In this document: piece by piece, positions 8,755 to 17,736 of the stretch
Numbering within the stretch: the first letter of the stretch is position 1
How the letters are laid out: every line of letters starts with the position of its first letter
Source of the DNA: Hydrogenophaga sp.
GTDB lineage: Bacteria > Pseudomonadota > Gammaproteobacteria > Burkholderiales > Burkholderiaceae_C
Direction of reading: 5' to 3'
Length of the DNA stretch: 41,658 nt
NCBI RefSeq assembly: GCF_030158645.1
Contig: NZ_JAOASO010000101.1
Coordinates: 1 to 41,658 of the forward strand
The notes under the pieces: model-generated
What the model was told of the DNA's origin: nothing
The model's database searches: none
Seen by the model: the letters and a program-made list of their open reading frames with translations, nothing else
Made by a program: the position numbers and the translations under genes

Positions 8755-9456
8755 ATGCAGCGCCGCCAGTTTACCCAGTCCACCGCCGCCATCGGCCTGC
8801 TCATCCTGGCCGTCCACCAGCAGGCTCGGGCCTTGTCGCTGGGCGATCTCACCGAAGGTGATGCCAGCAAGGGCATCAAGGTTGCACTCGAGAAGGGCGC
8901 TCTGGCGGCGGTGGCGCTGCTGGGCAAGACCGATGGATTCCTGGGCAATCCAAAAGTTCGGATTCCCTTGCCGGGTTTTCTGGAGGACGCGTCCAAGTTG
9001 CTGAAACTCACCGGCCAGGGCAAGCGCGTTGACGAACTCGTCACCAGCATGAACCGCGCCGCCGAGGCGGCCGTGCCCATGGGCAAGGACTTGCTGGTGA
9101 ACGCGGTCAAATCCATGAGCGTGACGGACGCGAAAAACATCCTCGGGGGCGGCGACAACTCGGTGACGCAGTTCTTCGCCGAAAAAACACGCACGCCGCT
9201 GAGCGAGAAATTTCTGCCGGTGGTGACCAAGGCAACCGAAAAAGTGGGGCTGGCCAACCAGTACAACAAGGTCGCGGGCAAGGCCGCGGGCATCGGGCTG
9301 GTGAAGGCCGAGGATGCCAATATCCAGAAGTACGTGACCGGCAAGTCGCTCGATGGCCTCTACACCATCATTGGCGAAGAAGAGCGCAAGATCCGCCAGG
9401 ATCCGGTGGGCACCGGCAGTGCCATCCTTCAGAAGGTGTTCGGCGCCTTGAAGTGA
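8755..9456 (+). CDS. DUF4197 exported protein
   Basis: The 233-residue protein has an N-terminal signal with RRQF (possible twin-arginine type) and cleavage near ARALS. The mature part resembles DUF4197: a repeated SxxDAxxIL-like segment (SVTDAKNILGGGDNSVTQFF) followed by TRTPLSEKFLPVV and a C-terminal GLYTIIGEEERKIRQDP motif. The function of the family is unknown. ATG 8755 has an AGGAG site. It ends convergent to the thioredoxin-fold gene, 15 nt apart, with no clear terminator. Confidence 0.85.
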   Translation: MQRRQFTQSTAAIGLLILAVHQQARALSLGDLTEGDASKGIKVALEKGALAAVALLGKTDGFLGNPKVRIPLPGFLEDASKLLKLTGQGKRVDELVTSMNRAAEAAVPMGKDLLVNAVKSMSVTDAKNILGGGDNSVTQFFAEKTRTPLSEKFLPVVTKATEKVGLANQYNKVAGKAAGIGLVKAEDANIQKYVTGKSLDGLYTIIGEEERKIRQDPVGTGSAILQKVFGALK

Positions 9457-9471
9457 CCGCGGGCGGGAGGC

Positions 9472-9882
9472 TCAGCGCTTCTTGAGCTGGGCGCGCGCTT
9501 CAACCAGGCGCGCCTCCAGGTACTCGCCGTAGAAGTCCGGCACGGCCACGCCGACCAAGCGCTCGGCCAGCTCCTGGCCACCGGGTCCGAAGAACATCAC
9601 CGTGGGCGTGAACCGCGCCTTCCAGGCCCGGGCCTGATCGGCCGGGGTGGTGGTGTCGCCAGCAAACCCCTGCAGGGTCGACTGCCGGTCCTGCACGTCG
9701 AGTTGCACCGCCACCACCAAACCTTCGCGTCGCATGGGCGCCAGGTAGTTGTTGCGCACGAGTTCGCAATAGACGCAGCCCTTGAGCGTGGTCATCACCA
9801 CCAGCGGCTCGCCCCGCGCGGCAGCGGCCAGGGCCGCGCCGCGCAGCGAGGCGGGGGTGGGCAAGGCCGCGGCGGTGACCAT
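9472..9882 (-). CDS. Thioredoxin-fold protein with CVYC site
   Basis: The 136-residue protein has a thioredoxin-like fold with the redox pair CVYC (Cys36, Cys39) in LKGCVYCELVRNN and a TPT cis-proline loop before MFFGPGG. This resembles SoxW / thioredoxin-related DUF-type reductases. No convincing signal peptide is seen, although the N-terminus is alanine-rich. The start at 9882 is chosen because AAGGA lies 6 nt upstream and the longer frame only overlaps the CoA-transferase. It begins 10 nt after the CoA-transferase stop, so both are probably one transcript. Confidence 0.8.
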   Translation of the reverse strand: MVTAAALPTPASLRGAALAAAARGEPLVVMTTLKGCVYCELVRNNYLAPMRREGLVVAVQLDVQDRQSTLQGFAGDTTTPADQARAWKARFTPTVMFFGPGGQELAERLVGVAVPDFYGEYLEARLVEARAQLKKR

Positions 9883-9892
9883 CACGCGTCCT

Positions 9893-11158
9893 TCACACCG
9901 CGCCGCTGCGCCGCAGCTCAGCCAGTTGTTCGGGCGTGCTGCACAGCCAGTCGCCCAGCACCTCGGCCGTGTGCTGGCCCAGCAGCGGGGGCGGCAGGTC
10001 GTTGCGCACCGGGGTGGCGCTGAGCTTGAGCGGGCTGGCGACGAGATCGACGTCGCCCGAGAGCGGGTGCTCCCAGCGCTGCACCATGCCGCGCGACAAC
10101 ACATGTTCGTCCGCGAACACCTCCGCCAGGCTGTTGATCGGGCCGCAGGGCACCTTGGCCGCTTCCAGTGCGGCGAGCCAGTCGGCCTTGCTGCGGGACT
10201 TCAGGATGGTTTCCAACAAGGGCACCAGCACGGCGCGGTGGCGCACCCGGTTCTGGTTCTGCGCAAAACGCGTGTCACTCGCCAGCTCGGGCTGGCCGGC
10301 CACCGCGCAGAACTTGGCGAACTGGCCGTCGTTGCCCACGGCCAGGATGATGTGTTGCGCCTGCCCCTGCGCATCGGGTGCGACCTCAAACACCTGGTAA
10401 GGCACGATGTTGGCGTGGGCATTGCCGGCGCGCCCGGGCACCTTGCCGTCCTCGCGGCCGCGCACCAGGTAGTTGGCACCGAGGTTGGCGAGCATGGCCA
10501 CCTGGGTGTCGAGCAGGGCCATGTCGATGTGCTGACCCTCGCCGGTGCGCTCGGCGTGGCGCAGCGCGGCCTGGATCGCGACCGTGGCGTACAGGCCGGT
10601 GAACAGATCGGCCACCGCCACGCCCACCTTTTGCGGCCCACCACCGGGCAGGTCGTCGCGCTCGCCGGTCACGCTCATGAGGCCACCCATGGCCTGGATG
10701 GCGAAGTCGTAACCGGCGCGCTCCTTGTAGGGGCCGGTCTGGCCGAAACCGGTGATGGAGCAGTACACCAGCCGGGGGTTGAGGGCGCGCAGGCTCTCGA
10801 AGTCCAGGCCATAGCGCGCCATGTCGCCGACCTTGTAGTTCTCCACGAACACGTCGGCCTTGGCCGCGAGCGCCCGGATCAGCGCCTGGCCCGCGGGCGT
10901 GGCGATGTCGCAGGTGATGGAGCGCTTGTTGCGGTTGGCACCCAGGTAGTAGGCGGCCTCGGCGGTGTCGGCGCCGTCGCGCCCGCGCAGGAAGGGTGGG
11001 CCCCAGCCGCGTGTGTCGTCGCCGCCGGGGTGGTTGTCGCCGGGCGGGCGTTCCACCTTGACCACATCGGCGCCGAGATCGGCCAGCGTCTGCGTGCACC
11101 AGGGACCCGCGAGCACGCGGGACAAATCGAGTATGCGGATACCATCCAGAGCATTCAT
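9893..11158 (-). CDS. Family III CoA-transferase (CaiB/BaiF)
   Basis: The 421-residue protein shows the family III pattern: the start LDGIRILDLSRVLAGPW, then GADVVKVERPPGD, NRNKRSITCDI, and the catalytic-aspartate region VAVADLFTGLYA (Asp184). These enzymes move CoA between an acyl-CoA and a free carboxylate. The acceptor here is unknown. The start at 11158 follows the family; longer upstream frame is open by chance. The gene is divergent from the lipoprotein gene and followed by the thioredoxin-fold gene. Confidence 0.92.
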   Translation of the reverse strand: MNALDGIRILDLSRVLAGPWCTQTLADLGADVVKVERPPGDNHPGGDDTRGWGPPFLRGRDGADTAEAAYYLGANRNKRSITCDIATPAGQALIRALAAKADVFVENYKVGDMARYGLDFESLRALNPRLVYCSITGFGQTGPYKERAGYDFAIQAMGGLMSVTGERDDLPGGGPQKVGVAVADLFTGLYATVAIQAALRHAERTGEGQHIDMALLDTQVAMLANLGANYLVRGREDGKVPGRAGNAHANIVPYQVFEVAPDAQGQAQHIILAVGNDGQFAKFCAVAGQPELASDTRFAQNQNRVRHRAVLVPLLETILKSRSKADWLAALEAAKVPCGPINSLAEVFADEHVLSRGMVQRWEHPLSGDVDLVASPLKLSATPVRNDLPPPLLGQHTAEVLGDWLCSTPEQLAELRRSGAV

Positions 11159-11224
11159 GTTGCCATTGTGCGTGAGGCCACCGCGACCGCGGTGTCGCCG
11201 CTGCGGCGCACCCGTTCCCATCCC

Positions 11225-11776
11225 ATGTTTTCCATCTTCTTCGATCGTGCGAAGCGGCACCGCTGGTCTTTCGCAGCGCTGGCCTTGCTGGCGCTGAGCG
11301 CTTGTTACCCCACCTTCAACTGGCGCGAACTGCGGCCCGAGGGCACGCCGCTGCAGGCGCTGCTGCCGTGCAAGCCCGAAACGGCCGAACGCACCGTGCC
11401 GCTGGGCGGAGCGCCCACGGTGCTGCACATGCACAGCTGCAAAGCCAGTGGCCTGACCTTTGCGCTGGCCTGGGCCAACGCGGCCGAACCTTCCGCTGTG
11501 CCCAACCTCGTGACCTATTGGCAGCGCGCATCGCTCGCCGCGATCCGCCTCGACCCCGCCTTGCACACCGACCCGACCCACCGCTGGAACGCCGCCGTGG
11601 CCGGCGCCTCGATGGCGCAAGGCGTCCTGGCACAAGGCACCGACCCGCAGGGCCAGCCGGTGCAGGCGCGCTGGGCGTATTTCACGCGTGGCACGCAGGT
11701 GTTTCAGGCGGCGGTGTACGGCGCCGCCAGCGACGAAGTGAAGACCACGTTTTTTGACGGGCTCAAGCTGCCATGA
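11225..11776 (+). CDS. Predicted lipoprotein of unknown function
   Basis: The 183-residue precursor has basic N-terminal residues, a hydrophobic stretch and a lipobox LSAC (Cys27), so it is predicted to be lipidated. The mature part has two cysteines (LLPCKPE and MHSCKAS) that could form a disulfide, and no domain I can name. The ATG at 11225 is the last start before the signal sequence; the ribosome-binding site is weak. Its stop overlaps the MFS transporter start (ATGA), so the pair is translationally coupled. Confidence 0.75.
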   Translation: MFSIFFDRAKRHRWSFAALALLALSACYPTFNWRELRPEGTPLQALLPCKPETAERTVPLGGAPTVLHMHSCKASGLTFALAWANAAEPSAVPNLVTYWQRASLAAIRLDPALHTDPTHRWNAAVAGASMAQGVLAQGTDPQGQPVQARWAYFTRGTQVFQAAVYGAASDEVKTTFFDGLKLP

Positions 11777-13038
11777 CCGCCGCACCGACACACGCCGGCG
11801 GTGATGCGCTGGGCACACGCGCTGCCGTCATTGTTTTCCTGACGTTCGCCATTGCGTACTTTTTCTCCGCCCTGGTGCGCGCGATCACCGCCACGCTCTC
11901 GCCCACGCTGAGTCTGGAGCTCTCGCTGAACGCGGGCGACCTGGGCTTGCTCGCCGGCGGCTACTTTCTGGGTTTTGCCATGACGCAGCTGCCCTTGGGC
12001 AACTGGCTGGACCGCCATGGGCCGCGCAAGGTGATCCTGGCGTTTCTGGCGGTGGCCGTGGTGGGCTGCATGGCTTTTGCGCTGGCCACCAGTTTTTCGG
12101 GCCTGCTGGCCGCGCGTGTGCTCACCGGCATGGGCGTGAGCGCGTGCCTGATGGCGCCGCTCACCGGCTTTCGCCGCTGGCTCGCGCCGGCCACGCAGCT
12201 GCGCGCGAACTCCTGGATGCTCATGACCGGCTCGCTCGGCATGGTGGCCGCCACCTTGCCGGTGCAGTGGCTCATGCCCTACACCGGATGGCGCGGCCTG
12301 TTCTGGCTGCTCGCGGGGCTGATCGCCCTGTCGATGGTGGCCCTGGCGGTGGTGGTGCCGCGCTGGCGTCCGCCGTTACAGGGGCAGCCCGAGGGGCAGC
12401 CACCGGCCACCACCGGTTACAGCCTTATCTGGCGCAACCCCTACTTTCGCCAGATGCTGCCGATCGGCTTCGTCAACTACGGCGGCATGGTGGCGGTGCA
12501 GACGCTGTGGGCGGGGCCGTGGATGGTCAAGGTGGCGGGCTACACGCCGCAGGAGGCCGCCGCCGGCTTGTTCGGCATCAACCTCTGCATGCTCTGCACC
12601 TTCTGGCTCTGGGGCGTGGTCAACCCGCACCTGGCGCGGCGCGGTCTCAAACCCGAACGCCTGATTGCGTGGGGCCTGCCATCGAGTTTTGTGGTGCTGA
12701 CCGCCATCGTGTGGCTGGGTGCGGGCGCGGGCTGGGAGCTGTGGGCGCTGTTCTGTGTGACCAGCACCTTTGTGTCGCTGTCGCAGCCAGCGGTGGCGCT
12801 CGCGCTGCCACCCGAGGCCGCAGGGCGCGCCTTGTCGGCCTACAACCTGGCCATCTTCGGCGGTGTGTTCGGTGTGCAGTGGGGCATCGGCCTCCTGATC
12901 GAGGCGCTCACCGTGTTCGGCTGGAGCGAGCCGGTTCGGTACCGCGGCGCCATCGCGTTCTTCGGCGTGTGTTGCTTGTTCGCCTACCTCGCTTTCTGGC
13001 GCGCGTGGCGTGCCCGCCCCGGTGCGCAGGCCAGCTAA
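11773..13038 (+). CDS. MFS transporter
   Basis: The 421-residue protein has about twelve hydrophobic segments and the MFS motif A GNWLDRHGPRKV between helices 2 and 3, placing it in the inner membrane as a secondary transporter. The substrate is not evident. It overlaps the upstream lipoprotein gene by 4 nt and precedes the EIIA gene by 9 nt, so the four genes to ptsI may share a transcript. Confidence 0.9.
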   Translation: MTAAPTHAGGDALGTRAAVIVFLTFAIAYFFSALVRAITATLSPTLSLELSLNAGDLGLLAGGYFLGFAMTQLPLGNWLDRHGPRKVILAFLAVAVVGCMAFALATSFSGLLAARVLTGMGVSACLMAPLTGFRRWLAPATQLRANSWMLMTGSLGMVAATLPVQWLMPYTGWRGLFWLLAGLIALSMVALAVVVPRWRPPLQGQPEGQPPATTGYSLIWRNPYFRQMLPIGFVNYGGMVAVQTLWAGPWMVKVAGYTPQEAAAGLFGINLCMLCTFWLWGVVNPHLARRGLKPERLIAWGLPSSFVVLTAIVWLGAGAGWELWALFCVTSTFVSLSQPAVALALPPEAAGRALSAYNLAIFGGVFGVQWGIGLLIEALTVFGWSEPVRYRGAIAFFGVCCLFAYLAFWRAWRARPGAQAS

Positions 13039-13047
13039 ACTGCGCCC

Positions 13048-13494
13048 ATGAACGGCATCCTCATCATCGCGCACGCACCACTGGCAACCGCCCTGCGGCA
13101 GTGCGTCATGCATGTGTTCCCCGACAGCGCCGAGGCTGTTGCGGCGCTCGATGTCCAACCCAACGTACCGCCCGAAGAATCGCTGGCCCAGGCGCGCGCG
13201 CTGATGCGCCAGATGCACCTGCCGCAAACCCTGGTGGTGACCGACGTGTTCGGCGCCACGCCGTGCAACGTGGCGCAGAAACTCATCGACGGCATCAACT
13301 CCAAGTTGATCACCGGCGTGAACCTGCCCATGCTGTTGCGCACCGTGTCGTACCGCCACGAATCGCTGGACGCGCTGATCTCGCGCGCCATGATCGGTGC
13401 CACACAGGGTGTGATTCAGGTGGCGGTGACCGCTCCGCAGAACCAGGCCAGACGAGCCACCCATGATCAAGACCACCGTGACCATCAGCAATAA
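13048..13494 (+). CDS. PTS EIIA component, mannose/fructose type
   Basis: The 148-residue protein has the EIIA-Man fold start MNGILIIAHAPLA with the phospho-acceptor His9, and the LVVTDVFGATPCNVAQ motif. It receives phosphate from HPr. No EIIB or EIIC gene is near, so the relay is probably regulatory and not for sugar uptake, as in many proteobacteria. The last ten codons overlap the HPr gene in another frame. The C-terminal tail is correspondingly odd (rich in His, Asp and Gln). Confidence 0.92.
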   Translation: MNGILIIAHAPLATALRQCVMHVFPDSAEAVAALDVQPNVPPEESLAQARALMRQMHLPQTLVVTDVFGATPCNVAQKLIDGINSKLITGVNLPMLLRTVSYRHESLDALISRAMIGATQGVIQVAVTAPQNQARRATHDQDHRDHQQ

Positions 13495-13732
13495 GCTGGG
13501 GCTGCATGCACGCGCCTCCGCCAAACTCACCAAACTCGCCGGCAGCTTTGCCAGCGATGTGTGGATGTCGCGCGGCGACCGCCGTGTGAACGCCAAAAGC
13601 ATCATGGGCGTGATGATGCTGGCCGCCGGGTTGGGCAGCACGGTGGAAGTGGAGACCAGCGGCGCCGATGAACAGGTGGCGATGGATGCGCTCTTGGCGC
13701 TCATCAACGACAAGTTTGGAGAGGGTGAGTGA
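13463..13732 (+). CDS. ptsH: Phosphocarrier protein HPr
   Basis: The 89-residue protein has the catalytic His15 in KLGLHARASAK and Ser46 in NAKSIMGVMML, the site used by HPr kinase in organisms that have it. It carries phosphate from EI to EIIA. It starts inside the EIIA gene (32-nt overlap) and its stop overlaps the ptsI GTG start, so the three proteins are closely coupled. Confidence 0.95.
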   Translation: MIKTTVTISNKLGLHARASAKLTKLAGSFASDVWMSRGDRRVNAKSIMGVMMLAAGLGSTVEVETSGADEQVAMDALLALINDKFGEGE

Positions 13733-15480
13733 GCTTCAGCGTCCACGGTCTCGCCGTCTCCCGGGGCATTGCCATCGGGCGGGCGGTGATCGTGGCGTCG
13801 AGCCGGGTCGACGTGGCCCACTACTTCGTGCAGACCGAGCAGGTCGACGGCGAGATCGAGCGCTTGCGCCATGCGCGCAACGAGGTGGCGTCGGAGATCC
13901 TGAAGGTGCAGCAAAGCCTGCACGAGCTGGGGCCTTCGGACGCCCACCCCGAACTCACCGCCTTGCTTGATGTGCACCTCATGCTGCTGCAGGACGAGCA
14001 GCTCACCGGCGGCGTGAAGCACTGGATCGTCGAGCGCCACTACAACGCCGAATGGGCGCTGACCACCCAGCTGGAGGTGATCGCGCGCCAGTTCGACGAA
14101 ATGGAAGACCCCTACCTGCGCGAGCGCAAGGCCGATCTGGAACAGGTGGTCGAACGCATCCTGCGGGTGATGCGCGGCGTGGCCTCCCCGGTGGGTGCTG
14201 GCCAGCAGCGCCCCGGCCAGGACAACGCGGTCGACGTGCCGTTGGTGCTGATCGCACACGACCTGTCACCCGCCGACATGCTGCAGTTCAAGCAGAGCGT
14301 GTTCGCCGGCTTCGTCACCGATGTGGGCGGCAAGACCAGCCACACGGCCATCGTCGCGCGCAGCATGGACATCCCGGCCGTGGTCGGCGCGCGCTCGGCC
14401 AGCCAGCTGATCGAGCAGGACGACTGGGTCATCATCGACGGCGATGCCGGCGTGGTGGTGGTCGACCCGTCGCCCATCCTGCTGGCCGAGTACGGTTTCA
14501 AGCAACGCCAGGGCGAGGTCGAGCGTGAGCGGCTCTCGCGCCTGAAGAACACGCCCGCCGTCACGCTCGACGGGCAGAAGATCGAGCTGCTGGCCAACAT
14601 CGAACAGCCCGAGGACGCGGTGGGCGCGCTCAAGGCGGGCGCCGTGGGCGTGGGCCTGTTCCGCAGCGAATTCCTCTTCATGGGGCGCAACGGCAAGCTG
14701 CCCGACGAGGAGGAGCAGTACCAGGCCTACAGGCGCGCGGTCGAAGGCATGCAGGGCCTGCCGGTGACCATCCGCACGGTGGACGTGGGCGCCGACAAAC
14801 CGCTGGACCGTGTGGCCCAGCGCGCGGGCGAAGACCACCTCAATCCGGCGCTCGGCCTGCGCGCCATCCGCTGGAGCCTGGCCGACCCCGCCATGTTTCT
14901 GGCGCAGCTGCGCGCCATCCTGCGCGCGGCCGCGCACGGGCCGGTGCACCTGCTCATCCCCATGCTCGCGCACGCGAGCGAGATCCGCCAGACGCTGGCA
15001 CTGGTGAACCGCGCGCACGACCAGCTGGAAGCCGCGGGTGTGCGACAAGGCGCGGTGAAGCTCGGCGCCATGATCGAGGTGCCGGCCGCGGCGCTCACCA
15101 TCCCGTTGTTCCTCAAGCATTTCGACTTTCTCTCGATCGGCACCAACGACCTGATCCAGTACACGCTGGCGATCGACCGCGCCGACGAAGCCGTGTCGCA
15201 CCTCTACGACCCGGTGCACCCGGCCGTGCTGCAGCTGCTGGCCAGCACCATCGCGCAATGCCAGGCGCAGGGCAAAGGGGTGAGCGTGTGCGGCGAAATG
15301 GCGGGCGATGTGGCCATGACCCGTTTGCTGCTCGGCCTGGGCTTGCGCAGCTTTTCCATGCACCCGTCGCAGATCCTGGCCGTCAAGCAGCAGATCCTGC
15401 GCTGCGACACGACGCGCCTGCAAACCTGGGCGCAGACGGTGTTGGCGGCGGAAGACCCAGCCGCCTTGATGACCGACTGA
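13729..15480 (+). CDS. ptsI: Phosphoenolpyruvate-protein phosphotransferase (EI)
   Basis: The 583-residue protein is full length. The phosphohistidine is His205 in DVGGKTSHTAIVAR. The PEP-binding barrel has FRSEFLFMGR, and the catalytic Cys521 is in VCGEMAGD. EI takes phosphate from PEP and passes it to HPr. The start is GTG 13729 overlapping the ptsH stop (GTGA). An insertion of about ten residues around residues 154-168 (GAGQQRPGQDNAV) lies between helical and swivelling domains and is tolerated there. Confidence 0.96.
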   Translation: MSFSVHGLAVSRGIAIGRAVIVASSRVDVAHYFVQTEQVDGEIERLRHARNEVASEILKVQQSLHELGPSDAHPELTALLDVHLMLLQDEQLTGGVKHWIVERHYNAEWALTTQLEVIARQFDEMEDPYLRERKADLEQVVERILRVMRGVASPVGAGQQRPGQDNAVDVPLVLIAHDLSPADMLQFKQSVFAGFVTDVGGKTSHTAIVARSMDIPAVVGARSASQLIEQDDWVIIDGDAGVVVVDPSPILLAEYGFKQRQGEVERERLSRLKNTPAVTLDGQKIELLANIEQPEDAVGALKAGAVGVGLFRSEFLFMGRNGKLPDEEEQYQAYRRAVEGMQGLPVTIRTVDVGADKPLDRVAQRAGEDHLNPALGLRAIRWSLADPAMFLAQLRAILRAAAHGPVHLLIPMLAHASEIRQTLALVNRAHDQLEAAGVRQGAVKLGAMIEVPAAALTIPLFLKHFDFLSIGTNDLIQYTLAIDRADEAVSHLYDPVHPAVLQLLASTIAQCQAQGKGVSVCGEMAGDVAMTRLLLGLGLRSFSMHPSQILAVKQQILRCDTTRLQTWAQTVLAAEDPAALMTD

Positions 15481-15487
15481 AAGAAGT

Positions 15488-15561
15488 CTGGCCCCCACGC
15501 TCCACCGCTGCGCGGGTCGCTGCCCCCCGAGGGGGCTGATCCGGCTTGGGGCGGCCCGGCG
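15488..15561. repeat. Intergenic repeat typical of Comamonadaceae
   Basis: A GC-rich block after ptsI contains GCCCCCACGCTCC, CGCTGCGCGGGTCGCTG and a GCCCCC/GGGGGC hairpin (15523-15537), followed by TTGGGGCGGCCC. I recall this composite element recurring between genes in many Comamonadaceae genomes. No second copy is present in this window. The hairpin lacks a T-tract but may help end ptsI transcripts. Confidence 0.6.
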
Positions 15562-15573
15562 CCTGATCGCTCG

Positions 15574-16410
15574 CTATCGGCGCGTAGCGATCACCGCCGC
15601 ACCCACGATCATCAGAGCTGCCAGTCCGATCGAAGGACTGGGCACCTCACCCCGCACCAGCAGCAAGGTCAGCGTTGACAGCAGCGGTGTGAGAAAACTC
15701 AAGACGCCGATCTGCCGCGCGTCGCCGCGTTTGAGCGCGGCGTCCCACAAAAAGAACGCGCCACCGAGCGGACCCAGGCCGAGCACGGCGATCAGCAGCA
15801 GGTCCCGGGTCGAGAGCGACACGGCGGGCTCCAGCAGCGCGTGGCACAGCAGCGAGAGCACGCCCGAGAGCAATGCGAAGCTGCCGATGGCGGCCGTGGG
15901 GAAGGCGCGCACGCGTTTCGTCAACAGCGAGTAGCTGGCCCAGATGAAGGCCGAGGCCAGCGCCGGGAGGTAGCCCCAGGCCCATCCGGTGTCGCCCGCG
16001 CCACCGGCGCCCCCCAGGATGGCCAGCGCCGCGCCGGCGAAGCCCAGCAGGGCCGCGAACACGTGCCTGGCCAGCAACGTGACGCCCGGCAGGAAGAGCG
16101 GCGCCATCACCACGATGCCCAGTGGCCAGAGGTAGTTGACCAGGTTGGCCTGCACGGGCGGCGCATGACGCAGCGCAATGAACAGCAGGAAGTGAAAGCC
16201 GAACAGGCCATACACCCCGAGCGCCAGCGTGCTCGCCGGCACACGCCACTGGCGCAGGTCAAACCGCGAAAGCGGCAACGCGATCAGGCTGCCCACCAGC
16301 AGCGACAGACCGGTGAGCAGGAAGGGCGGTACGTGTGACAGGGCCACACCCAGTGCGGCGAGGGAGGCCCACAGTGCGATGGCACCCAGGGCAAGGAGGT
16401 TCGCGTTCAT
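15574..16410 (-). CDS. EamA/DMT-family transporter
   Basis: The 278-residue protein has ten hydrophobic helices arranged as two EamA halves, with the characteristic NLVNYLWPLGIVVMAPLF end of the first half and LGPLGGAFFLWDAALKRG in the second. Such inner-membrane carriers export small metabolites, often amino acids. The substrate is unknown. It is divergent from the glycosyltransferase gene at 16515 with a 104-nt spacer that holds a Pho-box-like array. Confidence 0.88.
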   Translation of the reverse strand: MNANLLALGAIALWASLAALGVALSHVPPFLLTGLSLLVGSLIALPLSRFDLRQWRVPASTLALGVYGLFGFHFLLFIALRHAPPVQANLVNYLWPLGIVVMAPLFLPGVTLLARHVFAALLGFAGAALAILGGAGGAGDTGWAWGYLPALASAFIWASYSLLTKRVRAFPTAAIGSFALLSGVLSLLCHALLEPAVSLSTRDLLLIAVLGLGPLGGAFFLWDAALKRGDARQIGVLSFLTPLLSTLTLLLVRGEVPSPSIGLAALMIVGAAVIATRR

Positions 16411-16452
16411 GCGCGGAGGTTACCGCGCCGTGCGCGCGTGGCCGCGCCGGCT

Positions 16453-16481
16453 GCGTCACGCACACGTCATGGTGCTGTCAC
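16453..16481 (+). promoter_or_regulatory. Pho-box-like array (candidate PhoB site)
   Basis: Three GTCA-containing heptamers, GCGTCAC (16453), ACGTCAT (16464) and CTGTCAC (16475), repeat every 11 bp. The PhoB consensus is CTGTCAT repeated at 11 bp. The last unit matches 6 of 7, the middle 5 of 7, the first 4 of 7. The array ends 34 nt before the glycosyltransferase ATG. Confidence 0.55.
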
Positions 16482-16514
16482 GCGCGGGTCTCACGGGCAA
16501 CACACCATCGCCCC

Positions 16515-17687
16515 ATGCTCAATGTCGATCTGGTCTGGTTCAACGCCGGTGGCGGTCACCGTGCCGCTGCCGAGGCGCTGGCGCTGGCCATCGAGGCGCA
16601 GGGGCTTCCATGGCGGGTGCGCAAGGTGAACTTCTCCGAGGTGATCGATCCCGCGGGCCGCTTTCGCCGGATCATGGGTTTTGATCCCGAGGACCTTTAC
16701 AACAAGCGACTGGCCAGCGGCTTCACGCTGGGGCTCGCGCAAGAGCTCAGGCTGTTGCAGCGCGCGATTCGCTGGAGCCATCCGCTGCTGGTGGAGCGCT
16801 TGTCGGCGCACTGGCGCGAGACCCGGCCGGACATGGTCGTGTCGCTGATTCCGAACTTCAACCGGGCCCTGCACGACAGTCTGGCACTGACCCTGCCGCA
16901 GACGCCGTTCGTGACGGTGCTGACCGACATGGCCGACCACCCACCCGCGTTCTGGATGGAGCCGGGCACGGGTCAGCACGTCGTCTGCGGCACCGCGCAT
17001 GCCCGGGCTCAAGCACTGCAAGCCGGTTGCGTGCCCGAGCAGGTGCACCGTGTCAGCGGCATGCTGCTGCGCCCGGCCTTCCATGCGCCAGTGGCGCTGG
17101 ACCGCGAACAGGAGCGCGCGGCACTCGGTTTCAGTCCCCACCAAGCGGTGGGGCTGGTCATGTTCGGCGGGGCCGGCTCGCGGGTCATGAAGCGCATTGC
17201 CGCAGCCTTGCCCGAGGTACCGCTGATCCTGCTGTGCGGACGCAACGAGTCGCTGGCACAGGCGCTGCGCGCCATGCCCTCGGCAGCGCCGCGCGTGGTG
17301 GTGGGCTTCACGCCCGATGTGGCGCGCTGGATGCAGCTGGCCGATTTTTTTGTCGGGAAACCGGGGCCCGGTGCCATCAGCGAAGCGGTGCAGATGGGCC
17401 TGCCGGTCATCGTCACACGCAACGCCTGGACCATGCCGCAGGAACGCTGGAACACCGCCTGGGTGAAGGAGCAGGGCGTGGGTCTGACCCTGCGCAGCTT
17501 CAGCCAGATCGATGCGGCGGTGGCCCGACTGTTGCCGCGGCTCGACGAATTCAAGCGCCGCGCCGCGGCGGTGGAAAACCACGCGGCGCTCGAGGTGCCG
17601 CGGCAGCTGGCCGCCATTCTGCAGGCGCGGAGCGCGGCAGCGCCCGTTCGGGTGCGCGGGGCGGAGCCTGCGCTGTCATGCGATTGA
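16515..17687 (+). CDS. Glycosyltransferase, MGDG-synthase/MurG-like
   Basis: The 390-residue protein has the GT-B architecture of the GT28/MGDG-synthase group. Its N-terminus has the GGGHRAAAEALA motif, and the C-terminal domain has the sugar-nucleotide-binding segment VGKPGPGAISEAVQMGLPVIV. Enzymes of this type move a sugar from a nucleotide donor to diacylglycerol. The next gene encodes a metallophosphoesterase, an order like the agt-plcP lipid-remodelling units that replace phospholipids by glycolipids under phosphate limitation. The Pho-box-like array upstream agrees. ATG 16515 begins the family match; longer starts do not. Confidence 0.85.
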   Translation: MLNVDLVWFNAGGGHRAAAEALALAIEAQGLPWRVRKVNFSEVIDPAGRFRRIMGFDPEDLYNKRLASGFTLGLAQELRLLQRAIRWSHPLLVERLSAHWRETRPDMVVSLIPNFNRALHDSLALTLPQTPFVTVLTDMADHPPAFWMEPGTGQHVVCGTAHARAQALQAGCVPEQVHRVSGMLLRPAFHAPVALDREQERAALGFSPHQAVGLVMFGGAGSRVMKRIAAALPEVPLILLCGRNESLAQALRAMPSAAPRVVVGFTPDVARWMQLADFFVGKPGPGAISEAVQMGLPVIVTRNAWTMPQERWNTAWVKEQGVGLTLRSFSQIDAAVARLLPRLDEFKRRAAAVENHAALEVPRQLAAILQARSAAAPVRVRGAEPALSCD

Positions 17688-17736
17688 CGCAGAGTCTTCA
17701 CAGATGCGTCGCCAGCCTTCTTCAAACTGGACGCCC

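Noticed and set aside
9782..11224. Plus-strand open frame running through the CoA-transferase region into the lipoprotein gene
   Set aside because: Only the part from ATG 11225 shows a signal peptide and lipobox. The rest is antisense to the CoA-transferase.
12376..14259. Open minus-strand frame of 627 codons across the MFS, EIIA, HPr and ptsI genes
   Set aside because: It is the antisense of four well-supported genes, is rich in His and Arg, and has no family motif. Long antisense frames are common in GC-rich DNA.
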